Assembly (NCBI RefSeq): GCF_030317105.1
Contig: NZ_JASZYG010000011.1
Span: 116,128 to 180,127, forward strand
Length of the DNA stretch: 64,000 bases
Direction of reading: 5' to 3'
From: Variovorax brevis
Lineage (GTDB): Bacteria; Pseudomonadota; Gammaproteobacteria; Burkholderiales; Burkholderiaceae_C
Shown here: positions 54,568-63,586 of the stretch, piece by piece
Layout: every line of letters begins with the position of its first letter
How positions within the stretch are numbered: the first letter of the stretch is position 1
Notes under the pieces: model-generated
The model's database searches: none
Told to the model about the DNA's origin: nothing
Seen by the model: only the letters and a program-made list of their open reading frames with translations
Translations under genes and position numbers: made by a program

Positions 54568-54628
54568 CATATGACATATGATTTGCTACATTATACATCG
54601 ATAAGTCACGATAACACTCCCTTATCGA
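54568..54628. promoter_or_regulatory. Operator-like repeats between integrase and kfrA-like gene
   Basis: The AT-rich divergent promoter region contains CATATGACATATG (54568-54580) and the inverted repeat TCGATAAG (54598-54605) / CTTATCGA (54621-54628) with a 15-base spacer. KfrA proteins repress their own promoter by binding such dyads, so autoregulation and control of the integrase are plausible. Confidence 0.5.
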
Positions 54629-54682
54629 GGGTAAAAATAGAGTGGAAGAGGGCGCGTCAACGCCAGAATGTTTGAGGTCCAT

Positions 54683-55741
54683 ATGAGTGAAATCCGGGAA
54701 ATCAGAAGCACACGCGGCATCCAGGAAGAGGATGTTTTTAAAGCAGCCGACGCGCTGCTCGCCGAAGGCCTTCGGCCCACCATCGAGCGCGTGCGGCTGA
54801 AGATCGGGCGCGGGTCCCCGAATACCGTCAGCCCGATGCTCGAGCGCTGGTTCGGCACGCTGGCGTCACGGCTGGCCGGTGGCGTGAATCCCTCGGCCAA
54901 TCTCGCGGCGGGCAACGATGCGGACGGCGTGCCGGTGTCGGTGCGCAATGCCACGCGGCTCCTGTGGGAGACGGCGCGGCGCGAGGCCGAGGATGTCCAG
55001 CGGCAGGAACTGGAAAGCGCGCGGGCGCAGCTCGAGGAAGCGGGCCATGTGCTTGCGGTTGGCCAGGCCGATTTGGCGCAGCGTGAAGCCGCCTTCGAAC
55101 AGGCCCGGGTGAGCCTGGATGCAGCGCTGGCCTCATCGCAGCAGGCGCGCGAAGGCCTTGAGCGTCAATTGGGCGAACAAGCTGCAGAGATCGCTCGACT
55201 GCGGGCTACGTCCGAACAGGAGATTGCCCGCCTGAACGCCCTCCTCCAAGAGTCCCATGCTAGCAAAGAGGTGCTCCGGCAAGAGCAGGCCGCAGCGCTG
55301 GCCGAGCGCGACAAGGATTTGAGGAAGGAGCGGGAAAGTCACGAAGCCCAAGAGCGCCACTCACATGAGGAGGTCGACCGGGCGCGCCAAGACTCGAAGC
55401 AGCTGGAAGCCGTACTGGCCCGGGAACAGCAACAGCGCCTGCGAAGCGAGGAAGCCGCGGCCCAGACGCTGGAGGCCGGCCGCCGGATGGTGCGCGAGAC
55501 ACAGCAGGCCGCACAGCATCTGGAGCGTGAGCTTCGCGATCAGCTCGTCGTTCAGTCAGGCTCGCTCGTGCAAGCCCAATCGCAAGTCGCAGCGCTGCAG
55601 CAGCGCCTGGACGACCTTGCGCGGCAGATGGTTGAAGAAAAGCAATCGCATGCGGGCACACGGGCCCTGCTTGCAACAGCGCTCGCGGACATGGGCAAGC
55701 CTGGCGCGGCTCGCCGCAAAGCGGCCAGGAAGACCAGGTAG
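54683..55741 (+). CDS. KfrA-like DNA-binding coiled-coil protein
   Basis: A 352-residue protein. Residues 1-110 are the KfrA_N DNA-binding domain (DVFKAADALLAEGLRPTIER, then LKIGRGSPNTVSPMLERWF); residues about 110-335 are one long alpha-helical coiled coil rich in Glu, Gln, Ala and Arg (QREAAFEQARVSLDAALASS), ending in a basic tail ARRKAARKTR. KfrA is a plasmid partition-associated, nucleoid-like repressor; chromosomal versions accompany integrases. ATG 54683 has GAGGTCC upstream and is preferred over 54668. Confidence 0.85.
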   Translation: MSEIREIRSTRGIQEEDVFKAADALLAEGLRPTIERVRLKIGRGSPNTVSPMLERWFGTLASRLAGGVNPSANLAAGNDADGVPVSVRNATRLLWETARREAEDVQRQELESARAQLEEAGHVLAVGQADLAQREAAFEQARVSLDAALASSQQAREGLERQLGEQAAEIARLRATSEQEIARLNALLQESHASKEVLRQEQAAALAERDKDLRKERESHEAQERHSHEEVDRARQDSKQLEAVLAREQQQRLRSEEAAAQTLEAGRRMVRETQQAAQHLERELRDQLVVQSGSLVQAQSQVAALQQRLDDLARQMVEEKQSHAGTRALLATALADMGKPGAARRKAARKTR

Positions 55742-55787
55742 TTGGCGCTGGCGCCGGCCTCAAGCCGCCCCGGACGTGCCTTCTTCC

Positions 55788-56007
55788 TCAGCGCGTTGCT
55801 CTCTCCCGGACGAACGGCAGCGCGTATTCGCGGCCGATCATTCCGCGTGCGAAAAGGGTAGTTGTTGCGGGCCGCCTCGCCCATCGCATCGAGATCGACC
55901 AATCCGCGACTGTCGCAGGGAAAGGCCAACGCGCGTCCCTCGCGAAACAGCGACTGAAAGCGGATCTCGAATTCCGATGCGGTGTGGACCGAGGGACTGG
56001 TCAGCAT
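55788..56007 (-). pseudogene. Small conserved-looking protein with +1 frameshift
   Basis: From ATG 56007 (AGGAGAG upstream) the - strand encodes MLTSPSVHTASEFEIRFQSL, FREGRALAFPCDSRGLVD and EAARNNY. The frame then changes; another frame continues FARGMIGREYALPFVRERAT to a TGA at 55788. Removing one C near 55855 joins them into a protein of about 73 residues. I recall similar short proteins near mobile regions in Burkholderiales but cannot name the family. Function is unknown. Confidence 0.45.
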
Positions 56008-56204
56008 GATGCTCTCCTGAATCGAACGACCTTGTCTGGCAGTGAGTTGCAGCAACCTCAGATTGGGTTTTGCCTGGTTGGGAAACAGAGCGCCCTTGCT
56101 TCGTTCTGCTGTTGGACGCCGCTCTCTCACTCCTCCCCCACGACCCCCAACCAGCCGTTCTCGGGTTGGGACACCGTATTCCCGGATGCCGGCATGACCG
56201 TGAA

Positions 56205-56590
56205 GAGTAGTAAAGATATGTCCTCTGTCATTCTTGGAAAACCAACCAAATCAACGGGTTAGCGCAACGCAATGGGACGGTGGACGCAACATTACTTCGC
56301 ATTTTTTGGATAGTAAATCTGTGCCTATCCAATAAAGAGTAGTAAATCGGTGTCTTTTCGCCATTTGTCAGATGGACGCATCTTTACTTCTTATGGGTAA
56401 ATGCGAAGGCGGTTAAGCACGGATCGCTGTTGTGCAATGGGGATGGCATCGCAAGAGTGAGGAGAGCTGAATATATTGAAGCCCAAGTCCCCGTTATGCA
56501 TCGTGCAATACATCGCTGACCAATGGCCAAGAGGCGTATTGGTGCGCGATCATCGCGCAAAAGGACAAAGAAGTCACATCTTTACTTCGC
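56205..56590. repeat. Dispersed AGTAAA(G/T)-type repeats upstream of queD-like gene
   Basis: GAGTAGTAAAGAT (56205-56217), AGTAAAT (56312-56318) and GAGTAGTAAAT (56337-56347) lie on the + strand; inverted copies ATCTTTACTT occur at 56380-56389 and 56578-56587, and TTACTTCGC occurs at 56292 and 56582. This 390-base, AT-rich, gene-free stretch may hold an array of regulator or recombinase binding sites. Confidence 0.5.
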
Positions 56591-56674
56591 AAAAGACGCA
56601 GTATTACTACACTTCACGCAAGTCCATCCCAAGTGGAGCCTCAGCGTTCAAACCCACAAGATGATTGGCATTCG

Positions 56675-57117
56675 ATGATTTACGAACTGAGTCGAAAATT
56701 CTACTTCGAAACTGCGCACACACTGCGCAGTGACCTAGATACAGCAGGCAGCAGGCGCATTCACGGGCGTACCTACCTCGCTGAGATTACGGTCGCCGGA
56801 CAGCCTGATGCGGAGTCTGGGATGGTTCGAGATCTGGGAATTGTGCGGAAGCAGATCGAGCATATTCGATCATCACTCGATCATCACTTTCTCGATGAGG
56901 TGGATGGATTGGGACCAGCAACCTTGGAGAATCTTTGCAGTTTCATTTTCACAAACCTGAAAGGTGCTTGCCCAATTTAAGCGCAGTTGCGATCGAGCGG
57001 CAGGCTAGCGGAGATCGATGTGTCCTGCGTGAACAGCATAAAAGCGACCCAACTTCGCGCACGGGGAAGGAAACATACGCAATACCCATTGGGGGCGCCG
57101 GCCATATTTCAATTTAA
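56675..57117 (+). pseudogene. queD: QueD/PTPS-like protein, catalytically variant and frameshifted
   Basis: ATG 56675 begins a 6-pyruvoyl-tetrahydropterin synthase/6-carboxytetrahydropterin synthase-type sequence: KFYFETAHTL (His15), RRIHGRTYLAEI, SGMVRDLGIV, SLDHHFLDE and ATLENLCSFI. Two active residues differ: the HGH motif is HGR (Arg32) and the cysteine four residues before it is Ser26. The frame ends at TAA 56978, but another frame continues PNLSAVAIERQASGDRCVLR to 57117, so one C is missing in the CCC run 56971-56973. With the base restored the protein has 147 residues. It converges on the HNH gene with one base between stops. Confidence 0.7.
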
Positions 57118-57118
57118 G

Positions 57119-57868
57119 TCAAACCCCAAACCCGAAGCCCCCGACTTTGCGACGACTCATCGCGGCCTTCGCGCGTCGCATTTGAGCACTAGCAATTTCT
57201 GCTCGATGCGTCTCACAATAGACCACAAGATTATCAAAAATCACCCGCCCACCCTCGGGAACACCAACGTACGGAACAACGAACACTGGGCATATTGAAC
57301 TATTGTTTTCACAATCGTCATGAAAGCAACGGCCCTTGAAACGCTTAAGAACTGAGTAGCGCAAGCCTAGCGACGGCTCGTTTCCAGGTCTTTCATCAAA
57401 AAAGGGAAGCGCCATCAACCAATGAAGACTGGCACCTTTGCCAAGATTACATTCACCGCACAACAGTTGAAAATTCGAGATTTCTTCCGACCCGCCAAGA
57501 CTCACCGGAACCACATGATCAACGTGGGGATTTGCGTCGCGTACGAGTAACACTCCGCACAGTGCACATCTGCTGCCCTGTCGAATCTCCAGCGAAATTA
57601 CTTCCTCCTCTGTGAGTCGTCGTTTGCGAAGACTTCGTGTCGCCAACGCTAGGTGCTCTTCCGACGGTGGCGTGCCCAGCAAAGCGGTCATATAAGCCGC
57701 CTTGGCATCTTCCTTTAGTCGTGAATTGGGCAGGGCACTCCAGAGTCTCCGGATCGCAAGTATCGCCTGAAACTGTGCGATCGCCTCGGAGTCGTTGAAC
57801 GGAATTCGAGGAGACTCCGTCATCAATACATCAAGGGCTTCTCGAAACAACGCGATCAGATCCTTCAT
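57119..57868 (-). CDS. HNH endonuclease
   Basis: A 249-residue protein. The HNH zinc-finger nuclease motif is central: CALCGVLLVRDANPHVDHVV, then SLGGSEEISNFQLLCGECN and LGKG, with paired CxxC zinc ligands around the catalytic His-Asn-His. A second Cys/His-rich segment (GRCFHDDCENNSSICPVFVV) follows, perhaps a second zinc site. The ATG at 57868 has AAGG upstream; an in-frame TTG at 57877 directly follows the upstream stop. It is co-transcribed with the DGQHR gene, suggesting a modification-aware or restriction-type defence pair. Confidence 0.85.
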   Translation of the reverse strand: MKDLIALFREALDVLMTESPRIPFNDSEAIAQFQAILAIRRLWSALPNSRLKEDAKAAYMTALLGTPPSEEHLALATRSLRKRRLTEEEVISLEIRQGSRCALCGVLLVRDANPHVDHVVPVSLGGSEEISNFQLLCGECNLGKGASLHWLMALPFFDERPGNEPSLGLRYSVLKRFKGRCFHDDCENNSSICPVFVVPYVGVPEGGRVIFDNLVVYCETHRAEIASAQMRRAKAAMSRRKVGGFGFGV

Positions 57869-57877
57869 TTTGCACAA

Positions 57878-59401
57878 TTACCTTGGCGCAGTTGAAGCCT
57901 TCTTATCAAGCAGTGTGACTTCTTTTTGCAGAAAGGTCGTTAGCTTTTCAATATCTTGATTCGTGTTCTGCTTATTGAGAATATCGTTTATGTAAATGCT
58001 TTTTTGATCCTTCGTACCCTGGAGCGCATCTTCTGTCCATTGAACTCGCGTGCTTAGCCTTTTAATACTCTCTCGAGTCTCACTCCAAACGCCGGGAGCA
58101 TCAATATCAAAGCCATGATTCCGGTGATTCGAGTCGATTAAATCGACAAGTACGCGACTCATAGCTCTCAGCCCTGCTCCATGCATCAATTTTGAAAGAG
58201 ATGAGCTAATACCCCATGCCTGAGGCCACACCTCCTTGACAATAACAAAGCCTCGCTTTACGCAATCCGCCAAACGAGTGAAGTTGTCATCGAAATCCAA
58301 CCCCGATTGCTCAAAAGCAGAAGTGACGGCGAATAAAGTGTTGTAAACAATTGGCTCCTTCTTCGCAGCGACACCAGGGTGCTTCACCAACCCGAAGAAG
58401 GGAGACTCTTGATCATCGAGGGCGAGGCGCTTAACCGCCTGCGCGACAAGGCGTTCCTGTTTAACGTACCCCGGCGCGTCGTCCATCGCGCCAAGGAGAG
58501 CCCGGGAAAAATCTGAAGTTATCTTGACCGTATTATTCGCAACTCGAAATGTCTGCTTCGCCTCAGAAGCGTCGCCAACGAGTGCGTTCACGGACAATTG
58601 GTACGATGGGACGACTTCGATGTCCACCAGCGATAGCGCAGCAGTCCGTTGTTGACCGTCGACTAGCAGAGCGGTCTTCTCACTATCAAAAGCGGCTGTC
58701 CGATATGGGATATCGAGTTCAATAGCCTTTACATCTTGGACTATACGCCCTGGCATAGACGGGTGTGGCACTGAAGACCATTCTTCGGCGAGTGAGCGAC
58801 ATACAACAAAAGATTCAGGAACAACATCGCCGTCTTTTGGATCCCACGCGAATACATTGTCGTGGAAGATCAAGATCACAGAGTTCGGCACTTGCACTCC
58901 GTCTTCCATCCCTTGCGCAATTGCTTTGACGTGCTTCACGATTTCGTCACGTTGATTTCCGGTGCCAGCAATTGCATCAAGTCTATCAATTGCAGCGAAC
59001 GATCGTATCGCCCTTCCATCCAATGTAAACTGCAATCGGATCTCGTTAAGCGAGATTCTTGAAGCAGTCCCGTACACCTTGAGGCGCTTAATTTCAACGT
59101 CCTTTAATCTATAAAGAGCAATGCCTTCAGGGTCAAGCGCACGCTGGGTCGTAGTTGTTTTTTCAAGTACACCTTCTTGTGTCAACTCCGTCAGCGCCTC
59201 AACAATCGCGTCCGTTTCATCTGCGATATGAAGCAGGCCCCGGACATCCTGTGCGGCGAGCAGGGGATCAGGAATTTCTCTAAAGAGCCGTTCTACTTTG
59301 ACCTTGAGGTCAAGCAACTCGCCCCCTATCGCTGCCGCCAATTGCAATTCAGTCGCGTGGAACCGTGCTTTGATAGATTCCTGCAGTTGTGTTGTGGCCA
59401 A
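57878..59401 (-). CDS. DGQHR-domain (DndB-like) protein
   Basis: A 507-residue protein whose centre reads ALLVDGQQRTAALSLVDIEV, the DGQ-R signature shared by the DGQHR family that includes the phosphorothioation regulator DndB and ParB-related DUF262-like proteins. Flanking features include FRVANNTVKITSDFSRALL and RGFVIVKEVWPQAWG. The N-terminus has a winged-helix-like segment (DAIVEALTELTQEGVLEKT). Such proteins bind or hydrolyse nucleotides and occur in defence loci. It lies directly upstream of the HNH nuclease (stop and next start abut). A two-gene restriction-like module is the likely role. Confidence 0.8.
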   Translation of the reverse strand: MATTQLQESIKARFHATELQLAAAIGGELLDLKVKVERLFREIPDPLLAAQDVRGLLHIADETDAIVEALTELTQEGVLEKTTTTQRALDPEGIALYRLKDVEIKRLKVYGTASRISLNEIRLQFTLDGRAIRSFAAIDRLDAIAGTGNQRDEIVKHVKAIAQGMEDGVQVPNSVILIFHDNVFAWDPKDGDVVPESFVVCRSLAEEWSSVPHPSMPGRIVQDVKAIELDIPYRTAAFDSEKTALLVDGQQRTAALSLVDIEVVPSYQLSVNALVGDASEAKQTFRVANNTVKITSDFSRALLGAMDDAPGYVKQERLVAQAVKRLALDDQESPFFGLVKHPGVAAKKEPIVYNTLFAVTSAFEQSGLDFDDNFTRLADCVKRGFVIVKEVWPQAWGISSSLSKLMHGAGLRAMSRVLVDLIDSNHRNHGFDIDAPGVWSETRESIKRLSTRVQWTEDALQGTKDQKSIYINDILNKQNTNQDIEKLTTFLQKEVTLLDKKASTAPR

Positions 59402-59741
59402 GACTATCCCCCAGTAGATTTAGAACCGCGCCCCCGAAGGACGCTTGCCAGAAGCGTACTGCACTGACAGCGCCGCGTACGCAGTGCGGACCCTCAAGCA
59501 GAACAAGCGATGATAGGACAATCTGCTGCGACCGCGAAGGAAGCGGTCGCGAGCGGAGGCTATATTCGGGTACTGCGTCGAGCGAGACAGCCAGTGTATG
59601 CGCTTCGCAAGCTCGTCTTTCGCAGTCGCGCCGCTTGATTAGCGCGGCCGAGGCCGCCAGCGACCATCACTGCAGTGGCGAGGTTGCTTGTTGAGATTCG
59701 CTTGGACAGAACCGCATCACATTCCGAGGACAATGCTTACC
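59402..59741. other. Divergent intergenic region with perfect hairpin
   Basis: About 340 bases separating the leftward DGQHR-HNH operon from the rightward ATPase operon; promoters for both should be here. GCGACCGC-GAAGGAA-GCGGTCGC forms a perfect 8-bp stem at 59528-59550, a candidate shared operator or structured leader. No coding gene is supported. Confidence 0.5.
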
Positions 59742-61649
59742 ATGATCGAACAATGGACACTGCAAAATTTTAAATCCGTACGCGATGAGAGAAAACTCGA
59801 TTTCAAGCCGTTGACTCTATTCGTCGGACAGAATAGTGCCGGCAAGAGCACGATAATCCAGAGCATCTTACTAACCGCCCAAACTCTACAGAATAGTGCG
59901 GGGTCGAAGAGCCTAGTACTTAACGGCCGAATAGTACGCTTAGGCTCCTTCGTCGATATTCGATCGAACCATGCCCAAGAGGCGGAGATCGGCATTGAAT
60001 TCAGACTAAAGGAATCACCGTACCTGAAAAAGGGGACTACCGAAGCCGACACATCGCCTTATTCGTTCACTCAATATTGGGCTCAAATGGCGGCGGTAGA
60101 GGCAAAATATACGTTTTCGGCTGGGCCTCCCGAAGACATGAGAAAACACCTTCTTCTGCAACCTCAACTTGAGGAAGGAAGAATTTCCTATTTTTCAGTC
60201 GAGCGGGATCAATCTGCCGAATTAGCGTTCCAACGACACGGGCGGACACAGGTCGCTGAACTCGAGCGCCTCAAAGTCCTTGCGGGTGATGTGAACTTGG
60301 TCGACCCGTCAGCCATAGAGTTTGCCATCAAAGACCAGACGTCAGGATATAGACAGGCCGGCGATGCGGCGTCTATTCCACAGCAGGCGATCCCGGCGGG
60401 CGTCGTTCTACGTCATTTCATCCCGACGGCAACTGCCGTCGTTTACGATGCGATAGCCGGCGAAGTCGAAGCCATGTTTGAACTCTTGAGTGATATTTCC
60501 GCACTAAAGCATAGAAGACGAGAACACCGACTACTTGCGGAGGCCCTATCCACATCTAATTTTCGGGCGATCGCAGTGGCGGCATACAGAAATGCCACGG
60601 AGCGGCTTCCTACTGATTTAAAGTCCCGAGCAAGCGACGCTATCAGCGACCTTGAAAGCGACTTCAATCTAATCAATCTTGCGAAGGCCCAGACGTCTCT
60701 GCGCACCCAAGGGAAGGCAGCTCTGCTGGCACAATTAACCAAGCGAAGCGCAGAAATAAAAAGTCTCTTGCGGAGCGGCCGGGAACAGCGAAAAGAAATA
60801 TCGGCAGTGGCCGTTTCGGATGCACTGACTTTTGCGGGCGACTATATTTTTAACTTTTTCTCGCATCGCATAAAGTATTTGGGTCCGCTGCGGGACGAAC
60901 CGAAGGCAATCTATCCTCTAAGTGGATACAACGAGCCAAACGAAATTGGATTTAAAGGGGAATTCACGGCTGCAGTGCTTGAAAACAACAAGGCAACTCC
61001 AGTTTGGTATATCCCTAGCACAAGTTTTCCGTTCAGCGCCACTAAGACTATAGAGCGTTCGACTTGTGAGCTTGCAGTTGCAGTAAGGGACTGGTTGGGA
61101 TACTTGGGCATTGCTACGGGAGTTGGCACAGAGGACAAAGGGAAACTTGGTCACGAGTTGACAATTGCGACATCAAGTGATGGTTTCCTCCACGACCTAA
61201 CCCACGTCGGAGTTGGTGTGTCGCAGGCACTCCCTATCGTCGTGTCCTCTTTACTTGCCGAAAACGGCACCACATTAGTATTCGAACAGCCAGAGTTGCA
61301 TCTAAATCCGAAAGTGCAATCTCGGCTAGCAGACTTTTTTGTTTCGTTGATATTATGTGGCAAGCAGTGCATTGTGGAAACTCATAGCGAGTACCTCATT
61401 TCCCGCCTGCGCTATCTTACTGTAGCGGCAAAGGATGAATCCATCGCATCGCACATCAAGATATTTTTCGTTGAAAAGCGAAGTGATCAATCATTTTATC
61501 GGGATGTCGAAGTTTCGGATCGGGGCGTAATACTAGATTGGCCAGATGGATTTTTCGACGAGGCAGATCGAAATGCTTCCGATATAATTCAAGCGCAAAT
61601 CGACTTCGCTCGAAAAAGCGCATCCAATAGGAGCAGCGGCGCGAAATGA
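59742..61649 (+). CDS. AAA/OLD-type ABC-like ATPase of a defence module
   Basis: A 635-residue ATPase of the AAA_15/AAA_21 (OLD-like, DUF3696-related) type: Walker A GQNSAGKST at residues 29-37 just after IEQWTLQNFKSV, a long helical insert (residues about 150-370), then the signature area VGVGVSQALPIVVSSLLAEN, Walker B TLVFEQPELHLNP (Glu515, Glu518) and the sensor VETHSEYLISRLRYL. I favour ATG 59742, where homology starts and GAGGA is 11 bases upstream; ATG 59733 is also open. It overlaps the next gene by four bases. Such ATPases act as sensor subunits in Gabija-, PARIS- or Septu-like antiphage systems. Confidence 0.82.
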   Translation: MIEQWTLQNFKSVRDERKLDFKPLTLFVGQNSAGKSTIIQSILLTAQTLQNSAGSKSLVLNGRIVRLGSFVDIRSNHAQEAEIGIEFRLKESPYLKKGTTEADTSPYSFTQYWAQMAAVEAKYTFSAGPPEDMRKHLLLQPQLEEGRISYFSVERDQSAELAFQRHGRTQVAELERLKVLAGDVNLVDPSAIEFAIKDQTSGYRQAGDAASIPQQAIPAGVVLRHFIPTATAVVYDAIAGEVEAMFELLSDISALKHRRREHRLLAEALSTSNFRAIAVAAYRNATERLPTDLKSRASDAISDLESDFNLINLAKAQTSLRTQGKAALLAQLTKRSAEIKSLLRSGREQRKEISAVAVSDALTFAGDYIFNFFSHRIKYLGPLRDEPKAIYPLSGYNEPNEIGFKGEFTAAVLENNKATPVWYIPSTSFPFSATKTIERSTCELAVAVRDWLGYLGIATGVGTEDKGKLGHELTIATSSDGFLHDLTHVGVGVSQALPIVVSSLLAENGTTLVFEQPELHLNPKVQSRLADFFVSLILCGKQCIVETHSEYLISRLRYLTVAAKDESIASHIKIFFVEKRSDQSFYRDVEVSDRGVILDWPDGFFDEADRNASDIIQAQIDFARKSASNRSSGAK

Positions 61650-62689
61650 CTGCCGTTTTAATTGATCCCGCTCTTCTTGCTTGCCCAGACTTGGAAACAC
61701 TTCAGGGTTCGAGTCAGGATCGCCTCCTACAGTATTTGTCTAGGCTTGCGGAGCTTTCGCGACTCCGCGCAAATTGCCGCTCTTTCGTTTTCTGGCGAAG
61801 CAGAGATCTTGCAAGTCTGCTCGCAGAGGCGAACCGATATCCATTCCGACATTCATTGGCGAATGCCTTCAACGCGTTGTATACGACGCCGTCATTTCAA
61901 CTCGAAGATATAAACAGGTTGGCGATCTCACTTCTTGATCGCAGTTTGAGCCTAGAAGAGCACGGCCAAATCGAGGATGTTTTGGTTTCCGAATGCGAGC
62001 TGACCGAGGATCCAATGGAGGACAGGCCCGCGCAGTGGAAAGATCATTTATGTAAATTGATTGCCTTGGCTTTGCCTACAGTTGGTACAAACGGACTTTT
62101 TTCGGACAACACCTACCTTGGCTCGCTCGCCACCGACAAGAACGACGCTATTATCGAAATTAGCTGCAAGGTTGATCTGGTGCAGTTCAGGGACAACACT
62201 TATGATGATTCCATAAAAGCACTGAAGGCGCAGATTTACAATTGCCCGCCGGCGTCGCATTTCCTTCAAAGGATTAATCTTGTAAGCCTATTTAAAATCG
62301 GATCGGCAGTAGCCCTTGAAGATGCATTTATTATTGCAAGCGCCGTTGAAAGCGAGCATCCTTGGGAAAAGGTCCAAGAAATCAAGGGCAAGATTTCTAT
62401 AGGTCGCTCGTTCATTGAAAGCGCGCGATACCTTGGCTTCTTAAACACGTCGCAAAAGATAAGCCGCCTAATTAGAGTTTGCGCCGACCTAATACACGAG
62501 CGAAATATGGCTGACTCGCATTGGTTAAGAGAAGGCGATGGGGCAAACGAGGCTCAAAGGACTCGCGGCGAGTGGAAAGCATGGCGTCATGATATTGATT
62601 ACGAATTCCATCTTCACTACTGGCGGACCGGCCACCGAATTGAACTAGCGAACGTAGTCACTCATAATGATTTCGACATCGTTCGTTAA
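61646..62689 (+). CDS. Unknown partner of the OLD-like ATPase
   Basis: A 347-residue soluble protein whose ATG overlaps the ATPase stop as ATGA, so the two are co-translated. I do not recognise a family. The N-terminal half is helical (LLQYLSRLAELSRLRANC, DLASLLAEANRYPF); the middle has SDNTYLGSLATDKNDAIIEI and VDLVQFRDNTYDDSIKAL; the C-terminus is rich in His, Trp and Arg (WRHDIDYEFHLHYWRTGHR, ANVVTHNDFDIVR), which could be a catalytic or nucleic-acid-binding surface. By position it is the effector or target-recognition subunit of a two-gene defence system. Confidence 0.7.
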   Translation: MTAVLIDPALLACPDLETLQGSSQDRLLQYLSRLAELSRLRANCRSFVFWRSRDLASLLAEANRYPFRHSLANAFNALYTTPSFQLEDINRLAISLLDRSLSLEEHGQIEDVLVSECELTEDPMEDRPAQWKDHLCKLIALALPTVGTNGLFSDNTYLGSLATDKNDAIIEISCKVDLVQFRDNTYDDSIKALKAQIYNCPPASHFLQRINLVSLFKIGSAVALEDAFIIASAVESEHPWEKVQEIKGKISIGRSFIESARYLGFLNTSQKISRLIRVCADLIHERNMADSHWLREGDGANEAQRTRGEWKAWRHDIDYEFHLHYWRTGHRIELANVVTHNDFDIVR

Positions 62690-62908
62690 TAGCCCGCAAT
62701 TCGGAATTATTTAGGTGGCGAATGACATCGGCGTGGTGTCGTGCGGCGATAGAACTGCGTAAGCAGTTGATCTTGTCGACTCTCCTCGCCTTGAAGTGCG
62801 GAATTCTGTCCGGGACTTGAAGCTTCCGACCTGAGACCCTCTACAGGCACCGGGGAGCAATTCGGTACACTGCGTGCGTGAAGACAGTTAAATGACGCGA
62901 CTAGCCGC

Positions 62909-63343
62909 CTATTGAAGGTACGATTGTTCGTCGTGCAATTGTTTTAACCATTTCTCGAATGCGAGGTCACCGGCGCCGGCCCAGTGCAGCCACACACTTC
63001 TAGTGTCTGACTGCTTATGCGGCAAATTGCGAGCGTGAGAAGTGTTGGAACGCCAGACAACACAATTGTCGGATAATCGGATTTCAAGAATCCAACAGGC
63101 GTCCTTTTTGTCCCGTTGATCAAAGATAACGCCAACGGGCGAACTCGAAAATTTCGCGCCACATAACTCGTGAGTGTGTTCATCGAGGCTGCGACTTAGG
63201 TCGTTTTCAATGGAATTCCATCGCAGGACGTACTCAGAGTACAACCCAGCGGCTGCGGTTTTCAAGTCGCTCCGCACCGCAGCATGCGTCGCATAGGCCC
63301 AACGCGAGCCATGGGCGGGTCTTCTTCCATTCCAGTACTTCAT
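62909..63343 (-). CDS. Hypothetical protein
   Basis: A 144-residue frame starting with ATG after TGAGGC. It reads as a soluble alpha/beta protein (YSEYVLRWNSIENDLSRSLD, GVIFDQRDKKDACWILEI, WLHWAGAGDLAFEKWLKQLH) with coding-like composition and no low complexity. I know no family. It is alone on this strand between the ATPase pair and the tRNA. The long open length in a lower-GC region supports it being real. Confidence 0.5.
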   Translation of the reverse strand: MKYWNGRRPAHGSRWAYATHAAVRSDLKTAAAGLYSEYVLRWNSIENDLSRSLDEHTHELCGAKFSSSPVGVIFDQRDKKDACWILEIRLSDNCVVWRSNTSHARNLPHKQSDTRSVWLHWAGAGDLAFEKWLKQLHDEQSYLQ

Positions 63344-63546
63344 GCCTCAATGATGCGTACGGTCAGCGAGCATGTCCAGCCTGACTGCGCGGCACTTTGT
63401 GCGCATAGGGCGGGGCGTGGGAGGACTCAGGATGCCCCCATACTGACGAAATCTGCCCCCCAAAATGCCCCCTCGTGCCCCCGGATTGATGCACACTTCC
63501 CCGCACGCGCTCGCACGACCGGGAAGGCATCTACAGAGGGAAAACG

Positions 63547-63579
63547 AAAAAGGCCGGAAGCATACGAACGCCTCCAGCC
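63547..63579 (-). terminator. Rho-independent terminator of the tRNA
   Basis: On the - strand GGCTGGAGGC pairs with GCTTCCGGCC around an 8-base loop, followed by TTTTTCGTTTT. Two positions pair only as G-U in the - strand transcript and would be C-A mismatches in a + strand transcript, so the stem fits termination of - strand RNA. It begins eight bases after the tRNA CCA end. Confidence 0.75.
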
Positions 63580-63586
63580 TTTGAAT

